64,000 bases of DNA from Xanthostigma xanthostigma (lineage: Eukaryota > Arthropoda > Insecta > Raphidioptera > Raphidiidae): NCBI GenBank assembly GCA_963575645.1, contig OY754467.1:25292501-25356500 (forward strand), written 5' to 3'. Position 1 is the stretch's first letter. The number at the start of each line of letters is the position of its first letter. Shown piece after piece: positions 13,524 to 27,735 of the stretch. The position numbers were made by a program, and so were the translations under genes. Under the pieces are notes generated by a model. That model saw nothing but the letters and a program-made list of their open reading frames with translations. It had not been told where the DNA came from and ran no database searches.

Positions 13524-16500
13524 ATAAGAAAATGCAAACTGCATATTAACCATTATTTTAACGCTGACAAGCAGTTTTTACATGCTTTATGACAATTAGG
13601 GGCAAATGAGTCTTTATAGGCAAAATTGCTTTATTTCATGAGGGTAAGTCTATTTACACTATAACATTCAGGTTTGGATCATTCTCTCATAAGAAAATGC
13701 AAACTGCATATTAACCATTATTTAAACGCAGACATGCAGTTTTTACATGCTTCACGACAATTTCGTGCAAATGAGTCCTTATAGGCAAAATTGCTTTATT
13801 TTACAAAGGTAAGTCTATTTACACTATAACATTCAGGTTTGGATCATTCTCTCATAAGAAAATGCAAACAGCATATTAACAATTATTTTAACGCATACAA
13901 GCAGTTTTTACATGCTTTACGACAATTAGGTGCAAATGAGTCCTTATAGGCAAAAGTGCTTTATTTCATGAGGGTAAGTCTATTTACACTATAACATTCA
14001 GGTTTGGATCATTCTCTCATAAGAAAATGCAAACTGCATATTTACTATCATTTTAACGCATACAAGCAGTTTTTACAAGCTTTATGACAATTAGGTGCAA
14101 ATGAGTCTTTATAGGCAAAATTGCTTTATTTCATGAGGGTAAGTCTATTTACACTTTAACATTCAGGTTTGGATCATTCTCTCATAAGAAAATGCAAACT
14201 GCATATTAACCATTATTTAAACGCAGACAAGCAGTTTTTACATGCTTCACGACAATTGCGTGCAAATGAGTCCTTATAGGCAAAATTGCTTTATTTTACA
14301 AAGGTAAGTCTATTTTCACTATAACATTCAGGTTTGGATCATTCTCTCATAAGAAAATGCAAACTGCATATTATACATTATTTTAACGCATACAAGCAGT
14401 TTTTACATGCTTTATGACAATTAGGGGCAAATGAGTCCTTATAGGCAAAATTGCTTTATTTTACAAAGGTAAGTTTACTTAAACTATAACATTCAGGTTT
14501 AGATCATTCTCTTATAAGAAAATGCAAACTGCATATTAACTATTATTTTAACGCATACAAGCAGTTTTTACAAGCTTTATGACAATTAGGTGCAAATGAC
14601 TCCTTATAGGCAAAATTGCTTTATTTCAAGAGGGTAAGACTATTTACACTATAACATTCAGGTTTGGATCATTCTCTCATAAGAAAATGCAAACTGCATA
14701 TTTACTATCATTTTAACGCATACAAGCAGTTTTTACATGCTTTATGACAATTAGGTGCAAATGAGTCTTTATAGGCAAAATTGCTTTATTTCATGAGGGT
14801 AAGTCTATTTTCACTATAACATTCAGGTTTGGATCATTCTCTCATAAGAAAATGCAAACTGCATATTATACATTATTTTAACGCATACAAGCAGTTTTTA
14901 CATGCTTTATGACAATTAGGGGCAAATGAGTCCTTATAGGCAAAATTGCTTTATTTTACAAAAGTAAGTCTATTTACACTATAACATTCAGGTTTGGATC
15001 ATTCTCTCATAAGAAAATGCAAACTGCATATTAACCATTATTTTAACGCAGACAAGCAGTTTTTACATGCTTTATGACAATTAGGGGCAAATGAGTCCTT
15101 ATAGGCAAAATTGCTTTATTTAATGAAGGTAAGTCTATTTACACTATAACATTCAGGTTTGGATCATTCTCTCATAAGAAAATGCAAACTGCATATTAAC
15201 CATTATTTAAACGCAGACAAGCAGTTTTTACATGCTTTACGACAATTAGGTGCAAATGAGTCTTTATAGGCAAAATTGCTTTATTTCATGAGGGTAAGTC
15301 TATTTACACTATAATATTCAGGTTTGGATCATTCTCTCATAATAAAATGCAAACTGCATATTTACTATCATTTTCACGCAGACAAGAAGTTTTTACATGC
15401 TTCACGACAATTTCGTGCAAATGAGTCCTTATAGGCAAAATTGCTTTATTTTACAAAGGTAAGTCTATTTACACTATAACATTCAGGTTTGGATCATTCT
15501 CTCATAAGAAAATGCAAACTGCATATTAACCATTATTTTAACGCATACAAGCAGTTTTTACATGCTTTATGACAATTAGGGGCAAATGAGTCTATATAGG
15601 CAAAATTGCTTTATTTTACAAAGGTAAGTTTTTTAAACTATAACATTAAGGTTTAGATCATTCTCTCATAAGAAAATGCAAACTGCACATTAACTATTAT
15701 TTAACGCATACAAGCAGTTTTTACAAGCTTTATGACAATTAGGTGCAAATGAGTCCTTACAGGCAAAATTGCTTTATTTCATGATGGTAAGTCTATTTAC
15801 ACTATAACATTTAGGTTTGGATCATTCTCTCATAAGAAAATGCAAACTGCATATTAACCATTATTTTAACGCTGACAAGCAGTTTTTACATGCTTTATGA
15901 CAATTAGGGGCAAATGAGTCCTTATAGGCAAAATTGCTTTATTTCATGAAGGTAAGTCTATTTACACTATTACATTCAGGTTTGGATCATTCTCTCATAA
16001 GAAAATGCAAACTGCATATTAACCATTATTTTAACGCTGACAAGCAGTTTTTACATGCTTTATGACAATTAGGGGCAAATGAGTCCTTATAGGCAAAATT
16101 GCTTTATTTCATGAGGGTGAGTCTATTTACACTATAACATTCAGGTTTGGATCATTCTCTCATAAGAAAATGCAAACTGCATATTTACTATCATTTTCAC
16201 GCAGACAAGCAGTTTTTACATGCTTCACGACAATTGCGTGCAAATGAGTCCTTATAGGCAAAATTGCTTTATTTTACAAAGGTAAGTCTATTTACACTAT
16301 AACATTCAGGTTTGGATCATTCTCTCATAAGAAAATGCAAACTGCATATTAACCATTATTTTAACGCATACAAGCAGTTTTTACATGCTTTATGACAATT
16401 TGGGGAAAATGAGTCTATATAGGCAAAATTGCTTTATTTTACAAAGGTAAGTTTACTTAAACTATAACATTCAGGTTTAGATCATTCTCTTATAAGAAAA

Positions 16501-19500
16501 TGCAAACTGCATATTAACTATTATTTTAACGCATACAAGCAGTTTTTACAAGCTTTATGACAAATAGGTGCAAATGACTCCTTATAGGCAAAATTGCTTT
16601 ATTTCAAGAGGGTAAGACTATTTACACTATATCATTCAGGTTTGGATCATTCTCTCATAAGAAAATGCAAACTGCATATTTTACATTATTTTAACGCATA
16701 CAAGCAGTTTTTACATGCTTTATGACAATTAGGTGCAAATGAGTCTTTATAGGCAAAATTGCTTTATTTCATGAAGGTAAGTCTATTTACACTATAACAT
16801 TCAGGTTTGGATCATTCTCTCATAAGAAAATGCAAACTGCATATTAACCATTATTTTAACGCAGACAAGCAGTTTTTACATGCTTCACGACAATTGCGTG
16901 CAAATGAGTCCTTATAGGCAAAATTGCTTTATTTTACAAAGGTAAGTCTATTTTCACTATAACATTCAGGTTTGGATCATTCTCTCATAAGAAAATGCAA
17001 ACTGCATATTAACCATTATTTTAACGCTGACAAGCAGTTTTTACATGCTTTACGACAATTAGGTGCAAATGAGTCCTTATAGGCAAAATTGCTTTATTTC
17101 ACAAACGTTAGTTTACTTACACTATAACATTCAGGTTTGGATCATTCTCTCATAAGAAAATGCAAACTGCATATTTACTATCATTTTCACGCAGACAAGC
17201 AGTTTTTACATGCTTCACGACAATTGCGTGCAAATGAGTCCTTATAGGCAAAATTGCTTTATTTTACAAAGGTAAGTCTATTTACACTATAATATTCAGG
17301 TTTGGATCATTATCTCATAAGAAAATGCAAACTGCATATTAACCACTATTTTAACGCATACAAGCAGTTTTTACATGCTTTATGACAATTAGGGGCAAAT
17401 GAGTCCTTATAGGCAAAATTGCTTTATTTTACAAAGGTAAGTTTACTTAAACTATAACATTCAGGTTTAGATCATTCTCTCATAAGAAAATGCAAACTGC
17501 ATATTTACTATCATTTTAACGCATACAAGCAGTTTTTACATGCTTTATGACAATTAGGTGCAAATGAGTCTTTATAGGCAAAATTGCTTTATTTCATGAA
17601 GGTTAGTCTATTTACTTTATAACATTCAGGTTTGGATCTTTCTCTCATAAGAAAATGCAAACTGCATATTAACCATTATTTAAACGCAGACAAGCCGTTT
17701 TTACATGCTTTACGACAATTAGGTGCAAATGAGTCTTTATAGGCAAAATTGCTTTATTTTATGAGGGTAAGTCTATTTACACTATAACATTCAGGTTTGG
17801 ATCATTCTCTCATAAGAAAATGCAAACTGCATATTAACCATTATTTAAACGCAGACAAGCAGTTTTTACATGCTTTACGACAAATTGGTGCAAATGAGTC
17901 TTTATAGGCAAAATTGCTTTATTTCATGAGGGTAAGTCTATTTACACTATAACATTCAGGTTTGGATCATTCTCTCATAAGAAAATACAAACTGCATATT
18001 TACTATAATTTCACGCAGACAAGCAGTTTTTACATGCTTCACGACAATTGCGTGCAAATGAGTCCTTATAGGCAAAATTGCTTTATTTTACAAAGGTAAG
18101 TCTATTTACACCATAACATTCAGGTTTGGATCATTCTCTCATAAGAAAGAATAAACTGCATATTTACTATCATTTTAACGCATACAAGCAGTTTTTACAT
18201 GCTTTATGACAATTAAGTGCAAATGAGTCTTTATAGGCAAAATTGCTTTATTTCATGAAGGTAAGTCTATTTACACTATAACATTCAGGTTTGGATCATT
18301 CTCTCATAAGAAAATGCAAACTGCATATTAACAATTATTTTAACGCTGACAAGCAGTTTTTACATGCTTTACGACAATTAGGTGCAAATGAGTCCTTATA
18401 GGCAAAAGTGCTTTATTTCATGAGGGTAAGTCTATTTACACTATAACATTCAGTTTTGGATCATTCTCTCATAAGAAAATGCAAACTGCATATTTACTAT
18501 CATTTTCACGCAGACAAGCAGTTTTCACATGTTTTACGACAATTAGGTGGAAATAAGTCCCTAAAGGCAAAGTTGTTTTATTTCACAAAGGTTAGTCTAC
18601 TTTCACTATAACATTCAGGTTTGGATCATTTTCTCATAAAAAAATGCAAACTGCATATTAACCATTATTTTAACGCAGACAAGCAGTTTTTACATGCTTC
18701 ACGACAATTGCGTGCAAATGAGTCCTTATAGGCAAAATTGCTTTATTTTACAACGGTAAGTCTATTTACACTATAACATTAAGGTTTGGAACATTCTCTC
18801 ATAAGAAAATGCAATCTGCATATTAACCATTATTTTAACGCATACAAGCAGTTTTTACATGCTTTATGACAATTAGGGGCAAATGAGTCCTTATAGGCAA
18901 AATTGCTTTATTTCATGAAGGTAAGTCTATTTACACTATTACATTCAGGTTTGGATCATTCTCTCATAAGAAAATGCAAACTGCATATTAACCATTATTT
19001 TAACGCATACAAGCAGTTTTTACATGCTTTACGACAATTAGGTGCAAATGAGTCTTTATAGGCAAAATTGCTTTATTTCATGAGGGTAAGTCTATTTACA
19101 CTATAACATTCAGGTTTGGATCATTCTCTCATAAGAAAATGCAAACTGCATATTAACCATTATTTTAACGCATACAAGCAGTTTTTACATGCTTTACGAC
19201 AAATAGATGCAAATGAGTCTTTATAGGCAAAATTGCTTTTTTTCATGAGGGTAAGTCTATTTACACTTTAACATTCAGGTTTGGATCATTCTCTCATAAG
19301 AAAATGCAAACTGCATATTTACTATCATTTTCACGCAGACAAGCAGTTTTTACATGCTTCACGACAATTGCGTGCAAATGACTCCTTATAGGCAAAATTG
19401 CTTTATTTCAAGAGGGTAAGACTATTTACACTATAACATTCAGGTTTGGATCATTCTCTCATAAGAAAATGCAAACTGCATATTTACTATCATTTTAACG

Positions 19501-22500
19501 CATACAAGCAGTTTTTACATGCTTTATGACAATTAGGTGCAAATGAGTCTTTATAGGCAAAATGGCTTTATTTCATGAGGGTAAGTCTATTTACACTATA
19601 ACATTCAGGTTTGGATTATTCTCTCATAAGAAAATGCAAACTGCATATTAACCATTATTTTAACGCAGACAAGCAGTTTTTACATGCTTTATGACAATTA
19701 GGGGCAAATGAGTCCTTATAGGCAAAATTGCTTTATTTCATGAAGGTAAGTCTATTTAAACTATTACATTCAGGTTTGGATCATTCTCTCATAAGAAAAT
19801 GCAAACTGCATATTATACATTATTTTAACGCATACAAGCAGTTTTTACATGCTTTATGACAATTAGGGGCAAATGAGTCCTTATAGGCAAAATTGCTTTA
19901 TTTTACAAAAGTAAGTCTATTTACACTATAACATTCAGGTTTGGATCATTCTCTCATAAGAAAATGCAAACTGCATATTAACCATTATTTTAACGCTGAC
20001 AAGCAGTTTTTACATGCTTTATGACAATTAGGGGCAAATGAGTCCCTATAGGCAAAATTGCTTTATTTCATGAAGGTAAGTCTATTTACACTTAACATTT
20101 AGGTTTGGATAATTCTTTCATAAGAAAATGCAAACTGCATATTAACCATTATTTTAACGCAGACAAGCAGTTTTTACATGCTTTATGACAATTAGGGGCA
20201 AATGAGTCCTTATAGGCAAAATTGCTTTATTTCATGAAGGTAAGTCTATTTACACTATAACATTCAGATTTGGATCATTCTCTCATAAGAAAATGCAAAC
20301 TGCATATTAACCATTATTTAAACGCAGACAAGCAGTTTTTACATGCATTACGACAATTAGGTGCAAATGAGTCTTTATAGGCAAAATTGCTTTATTTCAT
20401 GAGGGTATGTCTATTTACACTATAATATTCAGGTTTGGATCATTCTCTCATAATAAAATGCTAACTGCATATTTACTATCATTTTCACGCAGACAAGCAG
20501 TTTTTACATGCTTCACGACAATTTCGTGCAAATGAGTCCTTATAGGCAAAATTGCTTTATTTTACAAAGGTAAGTCTATTTACACTATAACATTCAGGTT
20601 TGGATCATTCTCTCATAAGAAAATGCAAACTGCATATTAACCATTATTTTAACGCATACAAGCAGTTTTTACATGCTTTATGACAATTAGGGGCAAATGA
20701 GTCTATATAGGCAAAATTGCTTTATTTTACAAAGGTAAGTTTTTTTAAACTATAACATTAAGGTTTAGATCATTCTCTCATAAGAAAATGCAAACTGCAT
20801 ATTAACTATTATTTAACGCATACAAGCAGTTTTTACAAGCTTTATGACAATTAGGTGCAAATGAGTCCTTACAGGCAAAATTGCTTTATTTCATGATGGT
20901 AAGTCTATTTACACTATAACATTCAGGTTTGGATCATTCTCTCATAAGAAAATGCAAACTGCATATTAACCATTATTTTAACGCTGACAAGCAGTTTTTA
21001 CATGCTTTATGACAATTAGGGGCAAATGAGTCCTTATAGGCAAAATTGCTTTATTTCATGAAGGTAAGTCTATTTACACTATTACATTCAGGTTTGGATC
21101 ATTCTCTCATAAGAAAATGCAAACTGCATATTAACCATTATTTTAACGCATACAAGCAGTTTTTACATGCTTTACGACAATTAGGTGCAAATGAGTCTTT
21201 ATAGGCAAAATTGCTTTCTTTCATGAGGGTAAGTCTATTTACACTATAACATTCAGGTTTGGATCATTCTCTCATAAGAAAATGCAAACTGCATATTTAC
21301 TATCATTTTCACGCAGACAAGCAGTTTTTACATGCTTCACGACAATTTCGTGCAAATGAGTCCTTATAGGCAAAATTGCTTTATTTTACAAAGGTAAGTC
21401 TATTTACACTATAACATTCAGGTTTGGATCATTCTCTCATAAGAAAATGCAAACTGCATATTAACCATTATTTTAACGCATACAAGCAGTTTTTACATGC
21501 TTTATGACAATTAGGGGCAAATGAGTCTATATAGGCAAAATTGCTTTATTTTACAAAGGTAAGTTTTTTTAAACTATAACATTAAGGTTTAGATCATTCT
21601 CTCATAAGAAAATGCAAACTGCATATTAACTATTATTTAACGCATACAAGCAGTTTTTACAAGCTTTATGACAATTAGGTGCAAATGAGTCCTTACAGGC
21701 AAAATTGCTTTATTTCATGATGGTAAGTCTATTTACACTATAACATTCAGGTTTGGATCATTCTCTCATAAGAAAATGCAAACTGCATATTAACCATTAT
21801 TTTAACGCTGACAAGCAGTTTTTACATGCTTTATGACAATTAGGGGCAAATGAGTCCTTATAGGCAAAATTGCTTTATTTCATGAAGGTAAGTCTATTTA
21901 AACTATTACATTCAGGTTTGGATCATTCTCTCATAAGAAAATGCAAACTGCATATTAACCATTATTTTAACGCATACAAGCAGTTTTTACATGCTTTACG
22001 ACAATTAGGTGCAAATGAGTCTTTATAGGCAAAATTGCTTTCTTTCATGAGGGTAAGTCTATTTACACTATAACATTCAGGTTTGGATCATTCTCTCATA
22101 AGAAAATGCAAACTGCATATTTACTATCATTTTCACGCAGACAAGCAGTTTTTACATGCTTCACGACAATTGCGTGCAAATGAGTCCTTATAGGCAAAAT
22201 TGCTTTATTTTACAAAGGTAAGTCTATTTACACTATAACATTCAGGTTTGGATCATTCTCTCATAAGAAAATGCAAACTGCATATTAACCATTATTTTAA
22301 CGCATACAAGCAGTTTTTACATGCTTTATGACAATTAGGGGCAAATGAGTCTATATAGGCAAAATTGCTTCATTTTACAAAGGTAAGTTTACTTAAACTA
22401 TAACATTCAGGTTTAGATCATTCTCTTATAAGAAAATGCAAACTGCATATTAACTATTATTTTAACGCATACAAGCAGTTTTTACAAGCTTTATGACAAT

Positions 22501-23087
22501 TAGGTGCAAATGACTCCTTATAGGCAAAATTGCTTTATTTCAAGAGGGTAAGACTATTTACACTATAACATTCAGGTTTGGATCATTCTCTCATAAGAAA
22601 ATGCAAACTGCATATTTACTATCATTTTAACGCATACAAGCAGTTTTTACATGCTTTATGACAATTAGGTGCAAATGAGTCTTTATAGGCAAAATTGCTT
22701 TATTTCATGAGGGTAAGTCTATTTACACAATAACATTCAGGTTTGGATCATTCTCTCATAAGAAAATGCAAACTGCATATTAACCATTATTTTAACGCAG
22801 ACAAGCAGTTTTTACATGCTTCACGACAATTGCGTGCAAATGAGTCCTTATAGGCAAAATTGCTTTATTTTACAAAGGTAAGTCTATTTTCACTATAACA
22901 TTCAGGTTTGGATCATTCTCTCATAAGAAAATGCAAACTGCATATTATACATTATTTTAACGCATACAAGCAGTTTTTACATGCTTTATGACAATTAGAG
23001 GCAAATGAGTCCTTATAGGCAAAATTGCTTTATTTCATGAAGGTAAGTCTATTTACACTATAACATTCAGGTTTGGATCATTCTCTC
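13524..23087. repeat. Higher-order block 2 (shorter copy of block 1)
   Basis: It follows block 1 at an offset of 13,523 from 13,524 to about 22,340, with only scattered single-base differences by eye. Beyond that the best match moves to ~12,780-13,520, at an offset of 9,564. The marker gcttcattttac (12,803 and 22,367), an acacaataac variant (13,163 and ~22,727) and a gacaattagagg variant (~13,430 and ~22,990) support the switch. Relative to this block, block 1 therefore carries about 3,959 extra bp, i.e. 24 monomers less one base. A monomer of the block-1 starting type then begins at about 23,088, the next restart of the series. Confidence 0.8.
18471..18635 (+). repeat. Most divergent monomer type, block-2 copy
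   Basis: Same variant as 4,948-5,112, displaced by exactly 13,523 bp. Confidence 0.85.
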
Positions 23088-26000
23088 ATAAGAAAATGCA
23101 AACTGCATATTAACCATTATTTTAACGCTGACAAGCAGTTTTTACATGCTTTATGACAATTAGGGGCAAATGAGTCTTTATAGGCAAAATTGCTTTATTT
23201 CATGAGGGTAAGTCTATTTACACTATAACATTCAGGTTTGGATCATTCTCTCATAAGAAAATGCAAACTGCATATTAACCATTATTTAAACGCAGACATG
23301 CAGTTTTTACATGCTTCACGACAATTTCGTGCAAATGAGTCCTTATAGGCAAAATTGCTTTATTTTACAAAGGTAAGTCTATTTACACTATAACATTCAG
23401 GTTTGGATCATTCTCTCATAAGAAAATGCAAACTGCATATTAACAATTATTTTAACGCATACAAGCAGTTTTTACATGCTTTACGACAATTAGGTGCAAA
23501 TGAGTCCTTATAGGCAAAAGTGCTTTATTTCATAAGGGTAAGTCTATTTACACTATAACATTCAGGTTTGGATCATTCTCTCATAAGAAAATGCAAACTG
23601 CATATTTACTATCATTTTCACGCAGACAAGCAGTTTTTACATGCTTCACGACAATTGCGTGCAAATGAGTCCTTATAGGCAAAATTGCTTTATTTTACAA
23701 AGGTAAGTCTATTTACACTATAACATTCAGGTTTGGATCATTCTCTCATAAGAAAATGCAAACTGCATATTAACCATTATTTTAACGCATACAAGCAGTT
23801 TTTACATGCTTTATGACAATTAGGTGCAAATGAGTCTTTATAGGCAAAATTGCTTTATTTCATGAGGGTAAGTCTATTTACACTATAACATTCAGGTTTG
23901 GATCATTCTTTATAAGAAAATGCAAACTGCATATTAACCATTATTTAAACGCAGACAAGCAGTTTTTACATGCTTTACGACAAATAGATGCAAATGAGTC
24001 TTTATAGGCAAAATTGCTTTATTTCATAAGGGTAAGTCTATTTACACTATAACATTCAGGTTTGGATCATTCTCTCATAAGAAAATGCAAACTGCATATT
24101 TACTATCATTTTCACGCAGACAAGCAGTTTTTACATGCTTCACGACAATTGCGTGCAAATGAGTCCTTATAGGCAAAATTGCTTTATTTTACAAAGGTAA
24201 GTCTATTTACACTATAACATTCAGGTTTGGATCATTCTCTCATAAGAAAATGCAAACTGCATATTAACCATTATTTTAACGCATACAAGCAGTTTTTACA
24301 TGCTTTATGACAATTTGGGGCAAATGAGTCTATATAGGCAAAATTGCTTTATTTTACAAAGGTAAGTTTACTTAAACTATAACATTCAGGTTTAGATCAT
24401 TCTCTTATAAGAAAATGCAAACTGCATATTAACTATTATTTTAACGCATACAAGCAGTTTTTACAAGCTTTATGACAAATAGGTGCAAATGACTCCTTAT
24501 AGGCAAAATTGCTTTATTTCAAGAGGGTAAGACTATTTACACTATAACATTCAGGTTTGGATCATTCTCTCATAAGAAAATGCAAACTGCATATTTTACA
24601 TTATTTTAACGCATACAAGCAGTTTTTACATGCTTTATGACAATTAGGTGCAAATGAGTCTTTATAGGCAAAATTGCTTTATTTCATGAAGGTAAGTCTA
24701 TTTACACTATAACAATCAGGTTTGGATCATTCTCTCATAAGAAAATGCAAACTGCATATTAACCATTATTTTAACGCAGACAAGCAATTTTTACATGCTT
24801 CACGACAATTGCGTGCAAATGAGTCCTTATAGACAAAATTGCTTTATTTTACAAAGGTAAGTCTATTTTCACTATAACATTCAGGTTTGGATCATTCTCT
24901 CATAAGAAAATGCAAACTGCATATTATACATTATTTTAACGCATACAAGCAGTTTTTACATGCTTTATGACAATTAGAGGCAAATGAGTCCTTATAGGCA
25001 AAATTGCTTTATTTCATGAAGGTAAGTCTATTTACACTATAACATTCAGGTTTGGATCATTCTCTCATAAGAAAATGCAAACTGCATATTAACCACTATC
25101 TTAACGCATACAAGCAGTTTTTACATGCTTTATGACAATTAGGGGCAAATGAGTCCTTATAGGCAAAATTGCTTTATTTTACAAAGGTAAGTTTACTTAA
25201 ACTATAACATTCAGGTTTAGATCATTCTCTCATAAAAAAATGCAAACTGCATATTTACTATCATTTTAACGCATACAAGCAGTTTTTACATGCTTTATGA
25301 CAATTAGGTGCAAATGACTCCTTATAGGCAAAATTGCTTTATTTCAAGAGGGTAAGACTATTTACACTATAACATTCAGGTTTGGATCATTCTCTCATAA
25401 GAAAATGCAAACTGCATATTAACCATTATTTTAACGCAGACAAGCAGTTTTTACATGCTTCACGACAATTGCGTGCAAATGAGTCCTTATAGGCAAAATT
25501 GCTTTATTTTACAAAGGTAAGTCTATTTTCACTATAACATTCAGGTTTGGATCATTCTCTCATAAGAAAATGCAAACTGCATATTATACATTATTTTAAC
25601 GCATACAAGCAGTTTTTACATGCTTTATGACAATTAGAGGCAAATGAGTCCTTATAGGCAAAATTGCTTTATTTCATAAAGGTAAGTCTATTTACACTAT
25701 AACATTCAGGTTTGGATCATTCTATCATAAGAAAATGCAAACTGCATATTAACCATTATTTTAACGCTGACAAGCAGTTTTTACATGCTTTATGACAATT
25801 AGGGGCAAATGAGTCTTTATAGGCAAAATTGCTTTATTTCATGAGGGTAAGTCTATTTACACTATAACATTCAGGTTTGGATCATTCTCTCATAAGAAAA
25901 TGCAAACTGCATATTAACCATTATTTAAACGCAGACATGCAGTTTTTACATGCTTCACGACAATTTCGTGCAAATGAGTCCTTATAGGCAAAATTGCTTT

Positions 26001-27735
26001 ATTTTACAAAGGTAAGTCTATTTACATTATAACATTCAGGTTTGGATCATTCTCTCATAAGAAAATGCAAACTGCATATTAACAATTATTTTAACGCATA
26101 CAAGCAGTTTTTACATGCTTTACGACAATTAGGTGCAAATGAGTCCTTATAGGCAAAAGTGCTTTATTTCATGATGGTAAGTCTATTTACACTATAACAT
26201 TCAGGTTTGGATCATTCTCTCATAAGAAAATGCAAACTGCATATTTACTATCATTTTCACGCAGACAAGCAGTTTTTACATGCTTCACGACAATTGCGTG
26301 CAAATGAGTCCTTATAGGCAAAATTGCTTTATTTTACAAAGGTAAGTCTATTTACACTATAACATTCAGGTTTGGGTCATTCTCTCATAAGAAAATGCAA
26401 ACTGCATATTAACCATTATTTTAACGCATACAAGCAGTTTTTACATGCTTTATGACAATTAGGTGCAAATGAGTCTTTATAGGCAAAATTGCTTTATTTC
26501 ATGAGGGTAAGTCTATTTACACTATAACATTCAGGTTTGGATCATTCTCTTATAAGAAAATGCAAACTGCATATTAACCATTATTTAAACGCAGACAAGC
26601 AGTTTTTACATGCTTTACGACAAATAGATGCAAATGAGTCTTTATAGGCAAAATTGCTTTATTTCATAAGGGTAAGTCTATTTACACTATAACATTCAGG
26701 TTTGGATCATTCTCTCATAAGAAAATGCAAACTGCATATTTACTATCATTTTCACGCAGACAAGCAGTTTTTACATGCTTCACGACAATTGCGTGCAAAT
26801 GAGTCCTTATAGGCAAAATTGCTTTATTTTACAAAGGTAAGTCTATTTACACTATAACATTCAGGTTTGGATCATTCTCTCATAAGAAAATGCAAACTGC
26901 ATATTAACCATTATTTTAACGCATACAAGCAGTTTTTACATGCTTTATGACAATTTGGGGCAAATGAGTCTATATAGGCAAAATTGCTTTATTTTACAAA
27001 GGTAAGTTTACTTAAACTATAACATTCAGGTTTAGATCATTCTCTTATAAGAAAATGCAAACTGCATATTAACTATTATTTTAACGCATACAAGCAGTTT
27101 TTACAAGCTTTATGACAAATAGGTGCAAATGACTCCTTATAGGCAAAATTGCTTTATTTCAAGAGGGTAAAACTATTTACACTATAACATTCAGGTTTGG
27201 ATCATTCTCTCATAAGAAAATGCAAACTGCATATTTTACATTATTTTAACGCATACAAGCAGTTTTTACATGCTTTATGACAATTAGGTGCAAATGAGTC
27301 TTTATAGGCAAAATTGCTTTATTTCATGAAGGTAAGTCTATTTACACTATAACAATCAGGTTTGGATCATTCTCTCATAAGAAAATGCAAACTGCATATT
27401 AACCATTATTTTAACGCAGACAAGCAATTTTTACATGCTTCACGACAATTGCGTGCAAATGAGTCCTTATAGACAAAATTGCTTTATTTTACAAAGGTAA
27501 GTCTATTTTCACTATAACATTCAGGTTTGGATCATTCTCTCATAAGAAAATGCAAACTGCATATTATACATTATTTTAACGCATACAAGCAGTTTTTACA
27601 TGCTTTATGACAATTAGAGGCAAATGAGTCCTTATAGGCAAAATTGCTTTATTTCATGAAGGTAAGTCTATTTACACTATAACATTCAGGTTTGGATCAT
27701 TCTCTCATAAGAAAATGCAAACTGCATATTAACCA
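22740..27735. repeat. 16-monomer period (2,640 bp)
   Basis: Runs at ~22,740-25,095 and ~25,380-27,735 match at an offset of 2,640 or 2,639. Markers are cataagggtaag (24,025 and 26,665), acaatcagg (~24,713 and ~27,353), agcaattttt (~24,784 and ~27,424) and ttatagacaaaat (~24,828 and ~27,468). The left unit has a one-base deletion near 23,910 (attctttataag), which explains the 2,639 offset upstream of it. Between the runs, two monomers at ~25,095-25,380 do not fit the series and resemble types seen near 3,820 and 28,200. Confidence 0.8.
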
